Positions 10,085 through 19,006 of a stretch of DNA of 64,000 bases are shown one piece after another. The translations under genes and the position numbers were made by a program. The DNA is from Bactericera cockerelli (lineage: Eukaryota; Arthropoda; Insecta; Hemiptera; Triozidae): NCBI GenBank assembly GCA_024516035.1, contig CM044964.1, forward strand, positions 6,361,716-6,425,715. Reading direction: 5' to 3'. The notes under the pieces were generated by a model, which was given only the letters and a program-made list of their open reading frames with translations, was not told the origin of the DNA and did no database searches. Within the stretch, counting starts at the first letter, position 1. Every line of letters begins with the position of its first letter.

Positions 10085-10700
10085 ATTATTATTTAAAGAT
10101 GAGCTTTTCGTAGCTATGAAACAGGAGCTACTGTAGACGCTTGTGATCTATGTTGTAGCCTGGCAATCCCGTAGTATGCCTCCCCTCTGGTGGGCGAGAA
10201 GTGAGAAGTGACACAATACTTTCCATTTAGGTGCTGGGTCAACATGAGCCCACCCAAAGCTTGCTTAACATGCAAAAGTAGGAATAATCTTTTCTGAATA
10301 GGTCGAAAATATTGTGTAATATCTCAATTTCAATGCCTTACATACCACCACTGCACCTTAATTAGATTTTAGACATGGAAATAATTTGCAATTTACAATA
10401 AAACAAAAATTCAATTCGCCATCATTCGAGCGGTATCTTTGAGTCTTCGGGATCCAGATACCACGCAGTTATGGTTTAATCGAAGATGGAGCAGGAGTAC
10501 CTTTTTAAAATGTTGTTACATGATTTTAATTTAGTAAAATTAATTTTACTAAAATAATTTGAAAATTAGAGCTACTGCCTTACAAATAGCTGTTCCCAAC
10601 AAAATTTAGAATACAATTTTTTTTATCGGCTCTGGAGTTTGAACCCGGGACCTTCCGCATGATAAACGAGGATCTTACCATTAAGCTTATCGTGCCCTCA
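10085..10700 (-). repeat. Split SINE family F and flanks
   Basis: The tail part lies at 10085-10265 (TAGCTATGAAACAGGAGCTA, 'GTGCTGGGTCAACATGAGCC') and the tRNA-like head at 10615-10690 (TTTGAACCCGGGACCTTCCG). They are separated by about 350 bp of unrelated AT-rich DNA. More compact copies are at 21910-22190 (minus) and 31080-31335 (plus). Confidence 0.5.
10530..10553. repeat. 24-bp perfect palindrome
   Basis: TTTAGTAAAATT followed by its exact reverse complement AATTTTACTAAA. Confidence 0.8.
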
Positions 10701-10872
10701 GGAGGGCTAATGTGATTAGTCCTCCTGAGAGTCCTGAGTGATAACCAGGAGGATTACTGTGATAACCCCGCCCTTTAGTTAGGACATATAAATTATGTAT
10801 ACTCGTATATTTATTTATTCTTTATTTTTTTCTTCTCTTATATTGTATTTTAATTTGTAATTATATGTGTAA

Positions 10873-11095
10873 CTATCGCACGCTTTGCGGGCCGAGGCAT
10901 GGCCGTGAAAGCAAAAAGTCCTTTTTCGCCAATGGCAGGTGTTGTAGTGGGAATTTCAAAAAATTCCGTCTTATTGCACATATAGACTATAAGACAAAGC
11001 TACCTACCAAATTTCAGCTTCCTAGGACTTACCAGTTCGGAGAAACAGTGATGATCAGTCAGTCAGTCAGTGACTTTGACATTTATATATTAAGA
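10873..11095 (-). mobile_element. Degenerate non-autonomous Helitron, about 223 bp
   Basis: Same family as 44591-44817. On the minus strand it starts TCTTAATATATAAATGTCAA and ends near CGGCCCGCAAAGCGTGCGAT, with CTAG decayed to ATAG. It lies about 50 bp before the splice acceptor of the first recognisable zinc-transporter exon, so it forms the end of that intron. Confidence 0.65.
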
Positions 11096-11146
11096 TATCC
11101 AATTATTAGAGTGTAAATAAAGAAATAAATTGTGTTCTTGTTTCAG

Positions 11147-11304
11147 ACGAGCCTTGCATGACGTGCGGCTTGTGGGTCCTAGCGGGCCTGCTAGTCTTCA
11201 TCGTGGCTGAGAAAGCGTTCAATGTGGAGAGAGAGGAGAGTGAAGAGGACAAAGCCTTGGCGGCGGGCAGTGATGTGAACGCCAACAAAGTGAACGCTGT
11301 ACAG
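11147..11304 (+). CDS. SLC39A13: Zinc transporter ZIP13, internal exon (TM region and loop)
   Basis: Exon of a ZIP (SLC39) family zinc transporter of the ZIP13 type (Drosophila Zip99C), which moves zinc across Golgi/ER or vesicle membranes in known members. The acceptor TTCTTGTTTCAG is followed by 158 nt (2 nt carried, then 52 codons), and the donor is CAG|GTTAGC. The translation begins EPCMTCGLWVLAGLLVFIV, a membrane segment matching the 'GLWV.AG.L.F...EK.F' segment I recall for ZIP13. A charged, Glu-rich cytosolic loop (EREESEEDKALAAGSD) follows. The exon ends in phase 0 and joins cleanly to 12885. Exons for the signal peptide and first membrane segments are not recognised upstream and may lie outside the window. 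Confidence 0.8.
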
Positions 11305-11665
11305 GTTAGCTCTCAATCTCGGTTTTTGTGGGGGATATCATTTTTTTTTTTTTTTTTTCTTCTTTCTGATATTCATGTACATCTAGTACAACTTCTCACT
11401 TTTCTGTTCATACTGATACTGATGCTGACTTTTAATTTCCTATATTTCTATGAGGTATAGAAAGCACTAAATTCGGTCACTTTTTTTCATCATGGTCCCT
11501 TGTTTTAAAGTAGGTCTTAAAATTTACTAAAATATCCTTTCTTATTGCACATTAAGACCACTAGGAGAACCTGCATACATAATTTCTATTTTTATTTAGA
11601 CAATTTACAATAGTACATTTATAATTCAGGTGCCAGGGTTTGAGTGAACCAAATAATGTTTTTTA

Positions 11666-11775
11666 GTCACCGTGGCAGAGTGAAATAGCGCTTTTGCACG
11701 CATAGTGACCTGGGTTCGATTCCCAGCGGGGCAGGATTTTTTCTGCTTGGGTGTTCGGGGTCCACTCATATTTAC
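11666..11775 (+). repeat. SINE family A, 3'-truncated
   Basis: Head GTCACCGTGGCAGAGTGAAA and B box GGTTCGATTCCCAGC are present. The match stops near 11770. It lies in the transporter intron. Confidence 0.65.
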
Positions 11776-12014
11776 AAATAACATTGGTATTGGTAAAGGT
11801 AGGGCTATCGGCTACGAAAGCTCTTTGTCACTGCGACCTTAGATAGATCTTTTGTGACATACAAATAACATAGAATATATACATTGATAATAATAATAAT
11901 AATAATAATAATAACTCTTTATTGACAAGAATAATATTGACAAAGGGCGTGATTATTGCCTGAGGCAATCTCTGCCATCAAACCCATAATTATTGATATT
12001 GACATTAAGAAAAC

Positions 12015-12370
12015 AAAACTTGATCCAGGGCGGTGCTAATGCCAACGGCATTCTTTTCTATTAATATTAATATCGCCTTATTTATGCTGCCCGTTTAAGA
12101 CTGTTAAGTCACATTTTTCCAGCAGTAAGCCCAAGACGCATTATTATGTGGTAAAAGCACCAAATGAGAGAATAACTTTTGTCAAGTCTCGGCTGGGTTT
12201 CGAACCCGTGACCCCTGAAACCTCTGGATTCACACAGTGCCGCGTATACCACTGAGCTATACCGGGACAGACAGACAAAGAAAATGTAATAATGTACGTA
12301 ATGTAAGGGTTGGGTGGAAGAGATTGCCACAGGTAATAACCCCGCCGTTTAGGTAGGACATTAGTGTTAT
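12015..12370 (-). repeat. Repeat cluster in transporter intron: SINE family C and others
   Basis: 12015-12060 carries the 'CAAAACTTGATCCAGGGCGG' repeat (also 14870 and 15940). 12060-12275 is a minus-strand SINE C with GGGTTTCGAACCC and TACCACTGAGCTATACCGGG. 12305-12370 is a minus-strand copy of the 'ggcaatctcttccacccaac' repeat. Confidence 0.55.
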
Positions 12371-12492
12371 TTCTTTTTACTTATTTATATTGTCATTTGT
12401 TTGTTTTTTCTTAATTTTATACTGTTAACATTGTACATTGTCCTCCTAATAAAGCATACTACATATAATAATAATAATATATTTATTTTAGA

Positions 12493-12799
12493 AGTAGTCA
12501 CCGTGGCAGAGTGAGTTAGCGCGCTAGGCATTGCACACACGGTGACCTGGGTTCGATCCCCAGCGGGGCAGGAATTTTTCTGCTCTGTACTTGGATGTTT
12601 GGGGTCCACTCATACCTCGTGAGGAAAAATGAGTAGTTACTTGTATGAGTAACGACCAGTGGCGGCATTACCAGAGTAAAAAGAAATTAATGTCATAGAA
12701 TAATTCGAAATGTAAAGGAGGCTCTTAGTAATGCTGCGCTACCCACAAAAATTGTGAAGAGGCCTTGTGCTTCACCACAAATAAAAAAAAAACAATACG
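12493..12799 (+). repeat. Full SINE family A with target duplication
   Basis: Complete head to tail, ending TTCACCACAAATAAAAAAAA. The 16-bp direct repeat ATATATTTATTTTAGA lies on both sides (about 12477-12492 and 12800-12815). Confidence 0.85.
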
Positions 12800-12884
12800 A
12801 TATATTTATTTTAGATTTTTTTACAATTTTTGTGTCTTCTAAGGATGATGACGAAAAAACGAGATGATTTTCTTTGTTCTTCAG

Positions 12885-13005
12885 ATGAGTGGCTACCTGA
12901 ATCTTATGGCCAACTCGATTGACAACTTCACGCATGGTCTGGCTGTGGGCGGGAGCTTTCTCATCTCAATGAGGGTGGGGCTACTTACCACCTTCGCCAT
13001 ATTGA
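12885..13005 (+). CDS. SLC39A13: Zinc transporter ZIP13, exon with metal-site helix IV
   Basis: The acceptor TTTGTTCTTCAG is followed by 121 nt: 40 codons plus one base, donor TTGA|GTAAGT. The translation contains GYLNLMANSIDNFTHGLAVG and then GSFLISMRVGLLTTFAIL. The 'N..DNFTHGLAV' motif is the helix-IV zinc-binding signature of the ZIP7/ZIP13 branch, where Asn, Asp and His line the pathway. The wording (N.IDNFTHGLAV) fits ZIP13 better than ZIP7. The phase-1 end is meant to join an exon starting TC-CAC, giving I-H-E-I-P-H-E. The last 17 bases of this exon plus its donor are repeated downstream as a 31-bp array (see 12989-13270), so several competing donors follow the real one. Confidence 0.85.
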
Positions 13006-13270
13006 GTAAGTATAGTTACCACCTTCGCCATATTGAGTAAGTATAGTTACCACCTTCGCCATATTGAGTAAGTATAGTTACCACCTTTGCCAAATTAAGT
13101 AAGTATAGTTACGACCTTCGCCATATTGAGTAAGTATAGTTACCACCTTCGCCATATTGAGTAAGTATAGTTACCACCTTCGCCATATTGAGTAAGTATA
13201 GTTACACTGACGTAATAAAATGAGGGTGGGGCTACTTACCTCCTTCGCCATATTGAGTAAGTATAGTTAA
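12989..13270 (+). repeat. 31-bp tandem array of exon end plus splice donor
   Basis: The unit (ACCACCTTCGCCATATTGAG then TAAGTATAGTT) is 31 bp and is repeated about seven times. The first copy overlaps the transporter exon end. A last, longer unit at about 13222-13270 also repeats the upstream exon bases 'ATGAGGGTGGGGCTACTTAC'. Every unit carries TTGAGTAAGT, a functional-looking 5' splice site. Confidence 0.9.
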
Positions 13271-13314
13271 ACTCGAGAGTGTAACTATACTTACTTTTTT
13301 CACAGAAAATTCTA

Positions 13315-13465
13315 TTCCCTCCGGCTGGTACGATTCCCAGCGAAAGGAGGGTAAAACCTCGCCCTAATCCAGAACGTTAAAACAAATAGAATCGTTGCCG
13401 TTTGGAAACCAACCTCACCTATGGGGTTGAACAACGTCGACCCTGCTTAAGTGGTATAAGACACA
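13315..13465 (+). repeat. SINE family G, tail part
   Basis: 'GGCTGGTACGATTCCCAGCG', 'GGGTAAAACC' and 'GGTTGAACAACGTCGACCCT' match the 3' half of the copy at 50130-50340. Confidence 0.55.
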
Positions 13466-13949
13466 ATAAAAGAAGTACCCATTTATTTACTATCCTAACC
13501 ATCATCACAATTCAACTTTCACCCAAAGATGGACATCACGATGTCTCTTCTTAAAGATTCTCATTCCAAGGTGTATGAGGTACTTGTAACTTGGTACCTT
13601 GGGATGATACTTGTGCTATGAACTTTAACAATTTTGCATAGTGTGGGAATTGGCATAGTTTGAGATTGTAAGATACTTAGGTAACTTTCAAATTTTATAA
13701 TCTCATGCTTTATTTTGCTATTGGTCGGGAGTTTTTGAGAGTGTACTTTCATAAGGTATTCATAGTCTGTAATGTAGAATAATAATCATTTGAATTTGAA
13801 TTTATTTATTTAAAGTGAAAAACAAACAGTTGATTCCCTCACAATAAATGGGGATCAACCTATTATATGCTACTCACTATAAGACAAGTATAGATATAAA
13901 AATTTAAGAAAGGTAAATAGTAAAATGTAATAATAATAATAATAATCAT
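13466..13949. other. Intron or intergenic AT-rich DNA
   Basis: No recognisable feature; short chance frames only. Confidence 0.4.
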
Positions 13950-14146
13950 AATGACACTCCTTAGTGGAAGATGACCGTTCATGCTCAAAGCATTTTCTAC
14001 CACCTAACCCTCAGAGTCTTATTAAATGTGGTCACAAGCTCAAATTAATGAGGAAAAATTCATGCACTGAGTTGGATTCGAACCAACGGATCCCTACACT
14101 ACCTGGATTACCAGACTAGCGCGTTAACCACTTGACCACCAGTGCA
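13950..14146 (-). repeat. SINE family D copy
   Basis: Minus-strand copy with TGCACTGAGTTGGATTCGAA and CTAGCGCGTTAACCACTTGA. Confidence 0.65.
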
Positions 14147-14190
14147 CAATATATTATTGAACCGAGCTAAGTTGGCTTAGAAGCGCAAGT

Positions 14191-14280
14191 CTGTCCCGGT
14201 AGCTCAGTGGTAAAGGCGGCGGTTTGGTAAACCAGAGGTCGCGGGTTCGAAACCCAGCCGGGACATGACATGTTATGTCC
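14191..14280 (+). repeat. SINE family C head, well preserved tRNA-like fold
   Basis: GTCCCGG at 14193 pairs with CCGGGAC at the end of the head, and GGGTTCGAAACCC forms a T arm. The D and anticodon arms are poor, so this is a SINE head rather than a tRNA gene. Confidence 0.6.
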
Positions 14281-14370
14281 CGTCTGTGTCGGCCTGTTAG
14301 AACTCAACAGACCGGAATTATTTTCTCTTATATCCTGATTTTCAACACTACTATTATTATTATTATTAAT

Positions 14371-14500
14371 ACCGCCCTCAGTAGCTTGATGGATAAGGCG
14401 GCAGACTTGTAACCTGGAGGTCGGTGGTTCAAGTCCCGGTTTCAGCAAAAATTTAGCAAAGCGAGTTTGAGTAGTTGTGACATCACGAAAGTGATAAAAA
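14371..14500 (+). repeat. SINE family B copy
   Basis: GGCGGCAGACTTGTAACCTG head, GGTGGTTCAAGTCCCGG B box and ATCACGAAAGTGAT tail. Confidence 0.7.
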
Positions 14501-14643
14501 AAATTTGATTAATATTTCACTCTTTATTGAGGTTACATAAATATACATCGGTTATAAAAAACGATGTAAATAAGTGAGGACTACAAATATTATGATTTAA
14601 AAAAAAACTAATTATTATTAATGCGCCCCTCTCTACCCCCCAG

Positions 14644-14693
14644 TCCGCGAAATCCCCCATGAAGTGGGCGACTTCGCCATCCTGCTCAGGGCA
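14644..14693 (+). pseudogene. SLC39A13: Partial duplicate of ZIP13 metal-site exon, copy 1
   Basis: After a pyrimidine tract and CAG, the sequence reads I-R-E-I-P-H-E-V-G-D-F-A-I-L-L-R-A when the donor base of exon 12885-13005 is added. The first metal-ligand His of HEIPHE is Arg here. After 'LLRA' the match stops exactly at an interspersed repeat (GCAATCTCTTTCACCCAACC). It is a broken exon copy, and use of it would end the protein early. Confidence 0.75.
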
Positions 14694-14941
14694 ATCTCTT
14701 TCACCCAACCCTCTAGCTTTTCAATAAGGCTCTATCTAAATAAATAAACCCTTATACATCTAATACAACTTCTCACTTTCTTTATAAACATTTTTTATTT
14801 ATAAACATTTTTTTTATATACAATGAACATGGTAACAAGTTGGGCAATAAATACAAACAAATCCTGATCAAGGGTGGTGATACTGCCTTCGGCATTCTCT
14901 TCTTCTTTTCAATAAATATCTATCTTTCTTCCCCCCCTTAG

Positions 14942-14990
14942 TCCACGAGATCCCCCACGAAGTGGGCGACTTCGCCATCCTGCTGAGGGC
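14942..14990 (+). pseudogene. SLC39A13: Partial duplicate of ZIP13 metal-site exon, copy 2
   Basis: After ...CCCCCCTTAG, the sequence TCCACGAGATCCCCCACGAA reads in the right phase as IHEIPHEVGDFAILLRA with an intact HEIPHE motif. It is then cut at the same point as copy 1 by the same repeat (GCAATCTCTTCCACCCAACC). The block (repeat tail, 'tctatcttttcaataagg', 'cttctcactttc', exon start) is duplicated about 300 bp apart, with the fuller exon at 15383 as the third unit. Confidence 0.75.
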
Positions 14991-15075
14991 AATCTCTTCC
15001 ACCCAACCCTCTATCTTTTCAATAAGGCTCTATCTTTTCAATAAATAAATAGATAAACCGTTATACATCTAATGC

Positions 15076-15349
15076 CGTATTTTTCTTTCTAACCAAAGCT
15101 AACCAAACGGAAATAAAATGAACCGAACTGGATGCAAGTCATTTTTCTTTTGGAAGAGGAAAAATTTCCACTTCCAAAGTGGAAGTAGAAAATTCTTGCT
15201 TCCAGTTCTTTTATAGGTCAAGTCCATTGTTTATCTTTAAAAGTAACCAAACGCATTTTTCTTTCAGGAATGACCTTGGTATAAAATGGAAATATTTGGA
15301 AAAAACCTAACCAGGAATTTTTTTTTTTTAGTTAGAAAGAAAAATACGA
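15076..15349 (+). mobile_element. MITE-1, second copy, 274 bp
   Basis: TIRs CGTATTTTTCTTTCTAAC at both ends. The body is in the opposite orientation to the 8170-8452 copy. It is inserted in the 'acatctaatacaacttctcac' segment just upstream of the third exon copy, since the interrupted sequence resumes as 'aatacaacttctcacttt' after 15350. Confidence 0.8.
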
Positions 15350-15382
15350 CTTAATACAACTTCTCACTTTCTTCTCCCCCAG

Positions 15383-15572
15383 TCACGAGATCCCCCACGA
15401 GGTGGGCGACTTCGCCATCCTGCTGAGGGCGGGCTTCAGCAAGTGGGACGCCAAGGCTCAGCTTACACCTCACGGCGGGCTGGTGGGCGCTCACCGCCAT
15501 CTCCACCAGTGGCGGTGGGTGGGACGAGTGGCGTCACCGCCATCTCCACCAGTGGCGTGTCGGACGAAGTGG
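15383..15572 (+). pseudogene. SLC39A13: ZIP13 metal-site exon (helix V), longest copy, frame-disrupted
   Basis: This is the longest copy of the exon after 12885-13005. It reads HEIPHEVGDFAILLRAGFSK and continues WDAKAQL..GGLVGA.., matching the helix-V signature HEIPHE of ZIP transporters. At its 3' end TAISTSGVSDEV plus donor GTGG|GTGAGT fits the next exon perfectly in phase. Taken as written the exon is broken: the start reads TCACGAG where the 14942 copy has TCCACGAG (one base lost, which would meet a TGA after 14 codons). The frame shifts again between GGLVGA and LTAIS, and a 43-bp internal duplication (the CACCGCCATCTCCACCAGTG segment at 15492 and 15535) shifts it a third time. Either the gene is a pseudogene or this GC-rich exon is mis-assembled. 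Confidence 0.7.
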
Positions 15573-15600
15573 GTGAGTGGCGGACTGGCGGTGGCACCTG

Positions 15601-15812
15601 GGTTTTTTTTTTTTTTTTTTTTTTTTTAAGTGGGGTTTTAACGTCGCTTTCAACTGCCATGGTCATATCACGACGGGGGTTTTACCCTCCATTCGCAGGA
15701 AACTCACAAATCTGCTACTCACATTGACCTCACCCAGCCTGAGTGGGGCCGGGAAAAGCCAGCGTCACGAGAATTAGAATTTGAATGGTCACCCATCCAA
15801 GTCTTAAACTTT
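15601..15812 (-). repeat. 5S-derived SINE (SINE3-like), truncated
   Basis: Minus-strand copy with a poly-A (poly-T at 15603-15627), body 'GGCCCCACTCAGGCTGGGTG', and the 5S-like head cut near 'AAGACTTGGATGGGTGACCA'. A fuller copy is at 30781-31050. Confidence 0.65.
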
Positions 15813-16350
15813 ATTTTTATTTTATAAAATAAGTAAAAAAATTTTATTATTATTATTAAACAGATTTAATCAAGTTTTATTTAAAAAATAAAGTATATAC
15901 AATTTACAAGAAACAAAGATAAAATTATTAAACAAAACTTGATCAAGGACGGTGCTAATGCCTACGGCATTCTCTTCCACACCACCCTTGATGTAAAAAA
16001 ATGAAAATAAAATATAAGGGCAACACAAAAAAAAAAAAAGAAAATTAAAAGGAATAATAAACGAAACAATTGAAAGTATGTACAATAAAAAAGGGATTGG
16101 AGGAGGTAATAGAAACAGAATACAGAATAAATAAAATTAAGGGGAGGGGGAGGGGGGGATAGTACAATATTACATAGTAGAAGTAGGTTAAAAAAAAAAA
16201 AAAGTTGTTAAAAGTATACATTTAGAACAATGAATATTCTTCACTCTTCTTCAGTGGGAAATCGATATCAATATCGGACATTAGGTATCGGAAATAAATT
16301 GTTGTCAATTTCGTCTTCCTAAAAAAGATTTATATAGTAATAATAATGAT
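15813..16350. other. AT-rich intron with one interspersed repeat
   Basis: 15930-16000 holds the 'AAAACTTGATCAAGGACGGT' repeat shared with 12015 and 14870. The rest is A/T runs and a G-rich stretch (16141-16160). Confidence 0.5.
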
Positions 16351-16620
16351 AGTCACTGTGGCAGAGCGAGTTAGCGCGCTAGGCATTGCACACATGGTGA
16401 CCTGGGTTCGATTCCCAGCGGGGGAGGATTTTTTCTGCTCTGTACTTGGATGTTCGGGGTTCACTCATACCTCGAGAGGAAAAATGAGTAGCTGCTTTAA
16501 TGTGAAGCAGCGACCAGTGGCAGAATTTTAGGCAAAAAAATAATTCAAGATATTGTAAATTAAAGTGGTAAAGTCCTATGATTCTGCGCTACCCACTAAA
16601 ATTGTGACATAATAACACAA
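16351..16620 (+). repeat. SINE family A copy
   Basis: GTCACTGTGGCAGAGCGAGT head, GGTTCGATTCCCAGC B box; the body is diverged and the tail is degenerate. Confidence 0.65.
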
Positions 16621-16723
16621 AGAAAAAGCATTATTATTATTTATTATTAAAAATATTTATATAATAATAATAATAATAACGCCCAAACATCTATTCATAC
16701 TGTTTCTGCTATCTCGTTCACAG

Positions 16724-16902
16724 AGGCTCGCACCTCGTGGATTCTGCCCTTCACCGCGGGCGGCTTCCTGCACATCGGACTCGTCACGATCCTGCCCGAA
16801 CTGCTTCGGGAAACCTCGCCGCGCGAGTCTCTCAAGCAACTGAGCGCGCTCAGTCTCGGAGTCGTTCTCATGGCCACGCTGACTCATCTGATTGAGGAGT
16901 AG
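16724..16902 (+). CDS. SLC39A13: Zinc transporter ZIP13, terminal coding exon
   Basis: The acceptor ATCTCGTTCACAG is followed by 58 codons and TAG. With the G carried from the preceding exon it reads [20 protein letters not shown], then [20 protein letters not shown] and a last hydrophobic helix ending LTHLIEE. 'W(I/V)LPFT.GGFLYIAL..(I/V)LP.LL.E.' is the conserved helix VI-VIII region of ZIP7 and ZIP13. 'LPELLRE' is ZIP7-like, but the other exons favour ZIP13. This exon is undamaged and GC-richer than its surroundings. Its stop codon is directly followed by a minisatellite of about 1 kb, which would form the 3'UTR. Confidence 0.85.
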
Positions 16903-17945
16903 AGTCAGCATGCACCCTATACGAGTCAGCATGTACCACCTATGAGTCAGCGTGTATCTGGAACGAGTCAGCATACGTTCATATAAGTTGACATGCACCC
17001 CCATTCTCTCAGACCCGTCATTAGTCAGCATGTACCACTTATGAGTCAGCAAGTACCACCTATGAGTCAGCGTGTATCTGGAACGAGTCCGCTTACATTC
17101 ACATAAGTTGACATGTACCCCCCGTCTCTTAGACCTGTCATTAGTCAACAAGTGCCACCTATGAGTCAGCGTGTATCTGGAACGAGTCAGCATACATTCA
17201 CATACGTTGACATGCACCTCGTCTCTCAGCATGTACCACCTATGAGTCAGCGTGTATCTGGAATGAGTCAGCATACATTCACATAAGTTGACTTGTACCT
17301 TGTCTCTCACACCCGTCATTAGTCAGCAAGTACCACCTATGAGTCAGCGTGTATCTGGAACGAGTCAGCATACATTCACATAAGTTGACTTGCACCCCCC
17401 GTCTCTTGGACCCGTCATTAGTCAGAATGTACCACCTATGAGTCAGCGTGTATCTGGAACGAGTCAGCATACATTCACATAAGTTGACATGCACCCCCCC
17501 CGTCTCTCAGACCCGTCATTAGTCAGCATGCAATACACACCTATGAGTCAGCGTGTATCTGGAACGAGTCAGCATACATTCACATAAGTTGTCTTGCACC
17601 CCCCGTCTCTCAGACCCGTCATTAGTCAGCATGCAATACACACGAGTCAGCAAGTACCACCTATGAGTCAGCGTGTATCTGGAACGAGTCAGCATACATT
17701 CACACAAGTTGACATGCACCCCGTCTCTCAGACCCGTCATTAGTCAGCAAGTACCACCTATGAGTCAGCGTGCATCTGGAACCAGTCAGCATACATTCAC
17801 ATAAGTTGACATGCACCCCCCGTCTCTTAGACCTGTCATTAGACAACAAGTACCACCTATGAGTCAGTGTGTATCTGGAACGATTCCGCATACATGCACA
17901 TAAGTTGACTTGCATCCCGTCTCTGACACACGAATCAGCATGTAC
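16903..17945 (+). repeat. Minisatellite of about 100-bp units in the presumed ZIP13 3'UTR
   Basis: About ten units, each with 'GAGTCAGCGTGTATCTGGAA', 'GAGTCAGCATACATTCACAT', 'AAGTTGACATGCACC' and 'CGTCTCTCAGACCCGTCATT'. The first unit begins immediately after the stop codon. Spacing is irregular (about 80-120 bp). The TGAGTCAGC core appears more than ten times. The minus strand happens to be open through parts of the array, which I treat as non-coding. Confidence 0.9.
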
Positions 17946-18057
17946 CCGTTCAAAAGGTTCTGTGTTCAAACAATACGATGAAAATCAAGTGTGTATTCTT
18001 TGGCATCCTTGGGCAATCGTTTGAGTTTGACTTTTTTTTAAATGCCTAATATTCTCC

Positions 18058-18330
18058 CTAGTGGTTAACGCGCTAGTCTGGTACTCCAGCTAGCGTAGGG
18101 ATCTGTTGGTTCAAATTCCACCCAGTGCATGAATTTTTCCTCATTAATTTGAGTTTGTGACCACATTATAATAAAACTCGTGAGGGTTAGGTGGTAGAAA
18201 ATGCTTTGAGCATTAACCTCGCCAGGTGGTTACCTTCCAACTTTAGGTGTTGCCGACCTCCGTGGCTCAGTGGTTAAGAGCATTGGTGACTGACCCGGAG
18301 GTTGCGGGTTCGAATCACGGCCGAAGCCGA
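18058..18330 (+). repeat. SINE family D followed by SINE family E head
   Basis: 18058-18245 has GTGGTTAACGCGCTAGTCTG and the family-D body. 18251-18330 has GTGGCTCAGTGGTTAAGAGC and GGGTTCGAATCACGGCC. Confidence 0.65.
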
Positions 18331-18680
18331 AAATTCTGACGGAGTTTCTTCGTTTCCGGAATGGCAAGTCTGGCTGAGGGACTATAAACAGGGAGTCGAC
18401 CAGCATTGGCTTGGTTCTGGGGGCCCTTGTCAATTACCAGCTTGTTTGTAAAGACAGTGGTAGAAGTGCTGAGTCATTCCTCCACTGTCTGGCTACCATC
18501 GTTCACGATGACTCCACCCTATGATGATGATGATGATTGTTGTATCAAATGTTCTGAAGTAATGCGAAAGCGGTTCTGGGACACAAATACCTATTAAAAT
18601 ATTTTAAAAAAATATATATATAGATGTTTTCTTCTTTTACTTTGCTTTTTTCGCAAATATTACTCGGAGTTGGCATTGGT

Positions 18681-18714
18681 CAACCAACCCCTTCCTCATG
18701 ATTGGGGTTGGTTG
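18681..18714. repeat. 11-bp inverted repeat
   Basis: CAACCAACCCC is followed after 12 nt by its exact reverse complement GGGGTTGGTTG. It lies just upstream of the doubtful ORF at 18749. Confidence 0.6.
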
Positions 18715-18748
18715 TTCCGGTACTTCTACCTACACATTTTAAGTCTGG

Positions 18749-19006
18749 ATGGCCCCAGTGCTTTCTCTTATTGTCTTTTGGCCAGAAGACAATAACATAT
18801 TGACAATAATTGCTGTTCTTGTTCTCACCTTTGGACACTTGTTAATTTTTGCAATTTTAGACCATCGTCCTATTCATATCAAATTTTCATATACTATTTC
18901 CATCTGTACAGCCTATTTTATTATTTATAAAGATCCAGTAAAAAATCGTTCATTAAACTACGACAGAGTTTTAAATTTTAATTTTCTCGAAATGAAAAAA
19001 AGTTGA
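18749..19006 (+). CDS. Doubtful ORF with one or two membrane-like segments
   Basis: 85 codons from ATG to TGA. The N-terminal half is strongly hydrophobic (IIAVLVLTFGHLLIFAIL) and is followed by a second hydrophobic stretch (FSYTISICTAYFII) and a basic tail. A weak acceptor (CTACACATTTTAAG) lies 7 nt before the ATG, so it could be a last exon. I do not recognise a family. In AT-rich DNA such a frame may arise by chance. Confidence 0.2.
   Translation: MAPVLSLIVFWPEDNNILTIIAVLVLTFGHLLIFAILDHRPIHIKFSYTISICTAYFIIYKDPVKNRSLNYDRVLNFNFLEMKKS

Noticed and set aside
12989..13270. CRISPR-like regular repeat
   Set aside because: Units are directly adjacent without spacers, in a eukaryotic intron.
14191..14265. 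tRNA gene candidate with a perfect 7-bp acceptor stem
   Set aside because: The D and anticodon arms do not fold well, and the same head continues into a SINE body at several places.
16657..17969. Long minus-strand open frames rich in SRYTLTHRWYLL repeats
   Set aside because: They are translations of the minisatellite; the frame changes from unit to unit and no start or splice context is seen.
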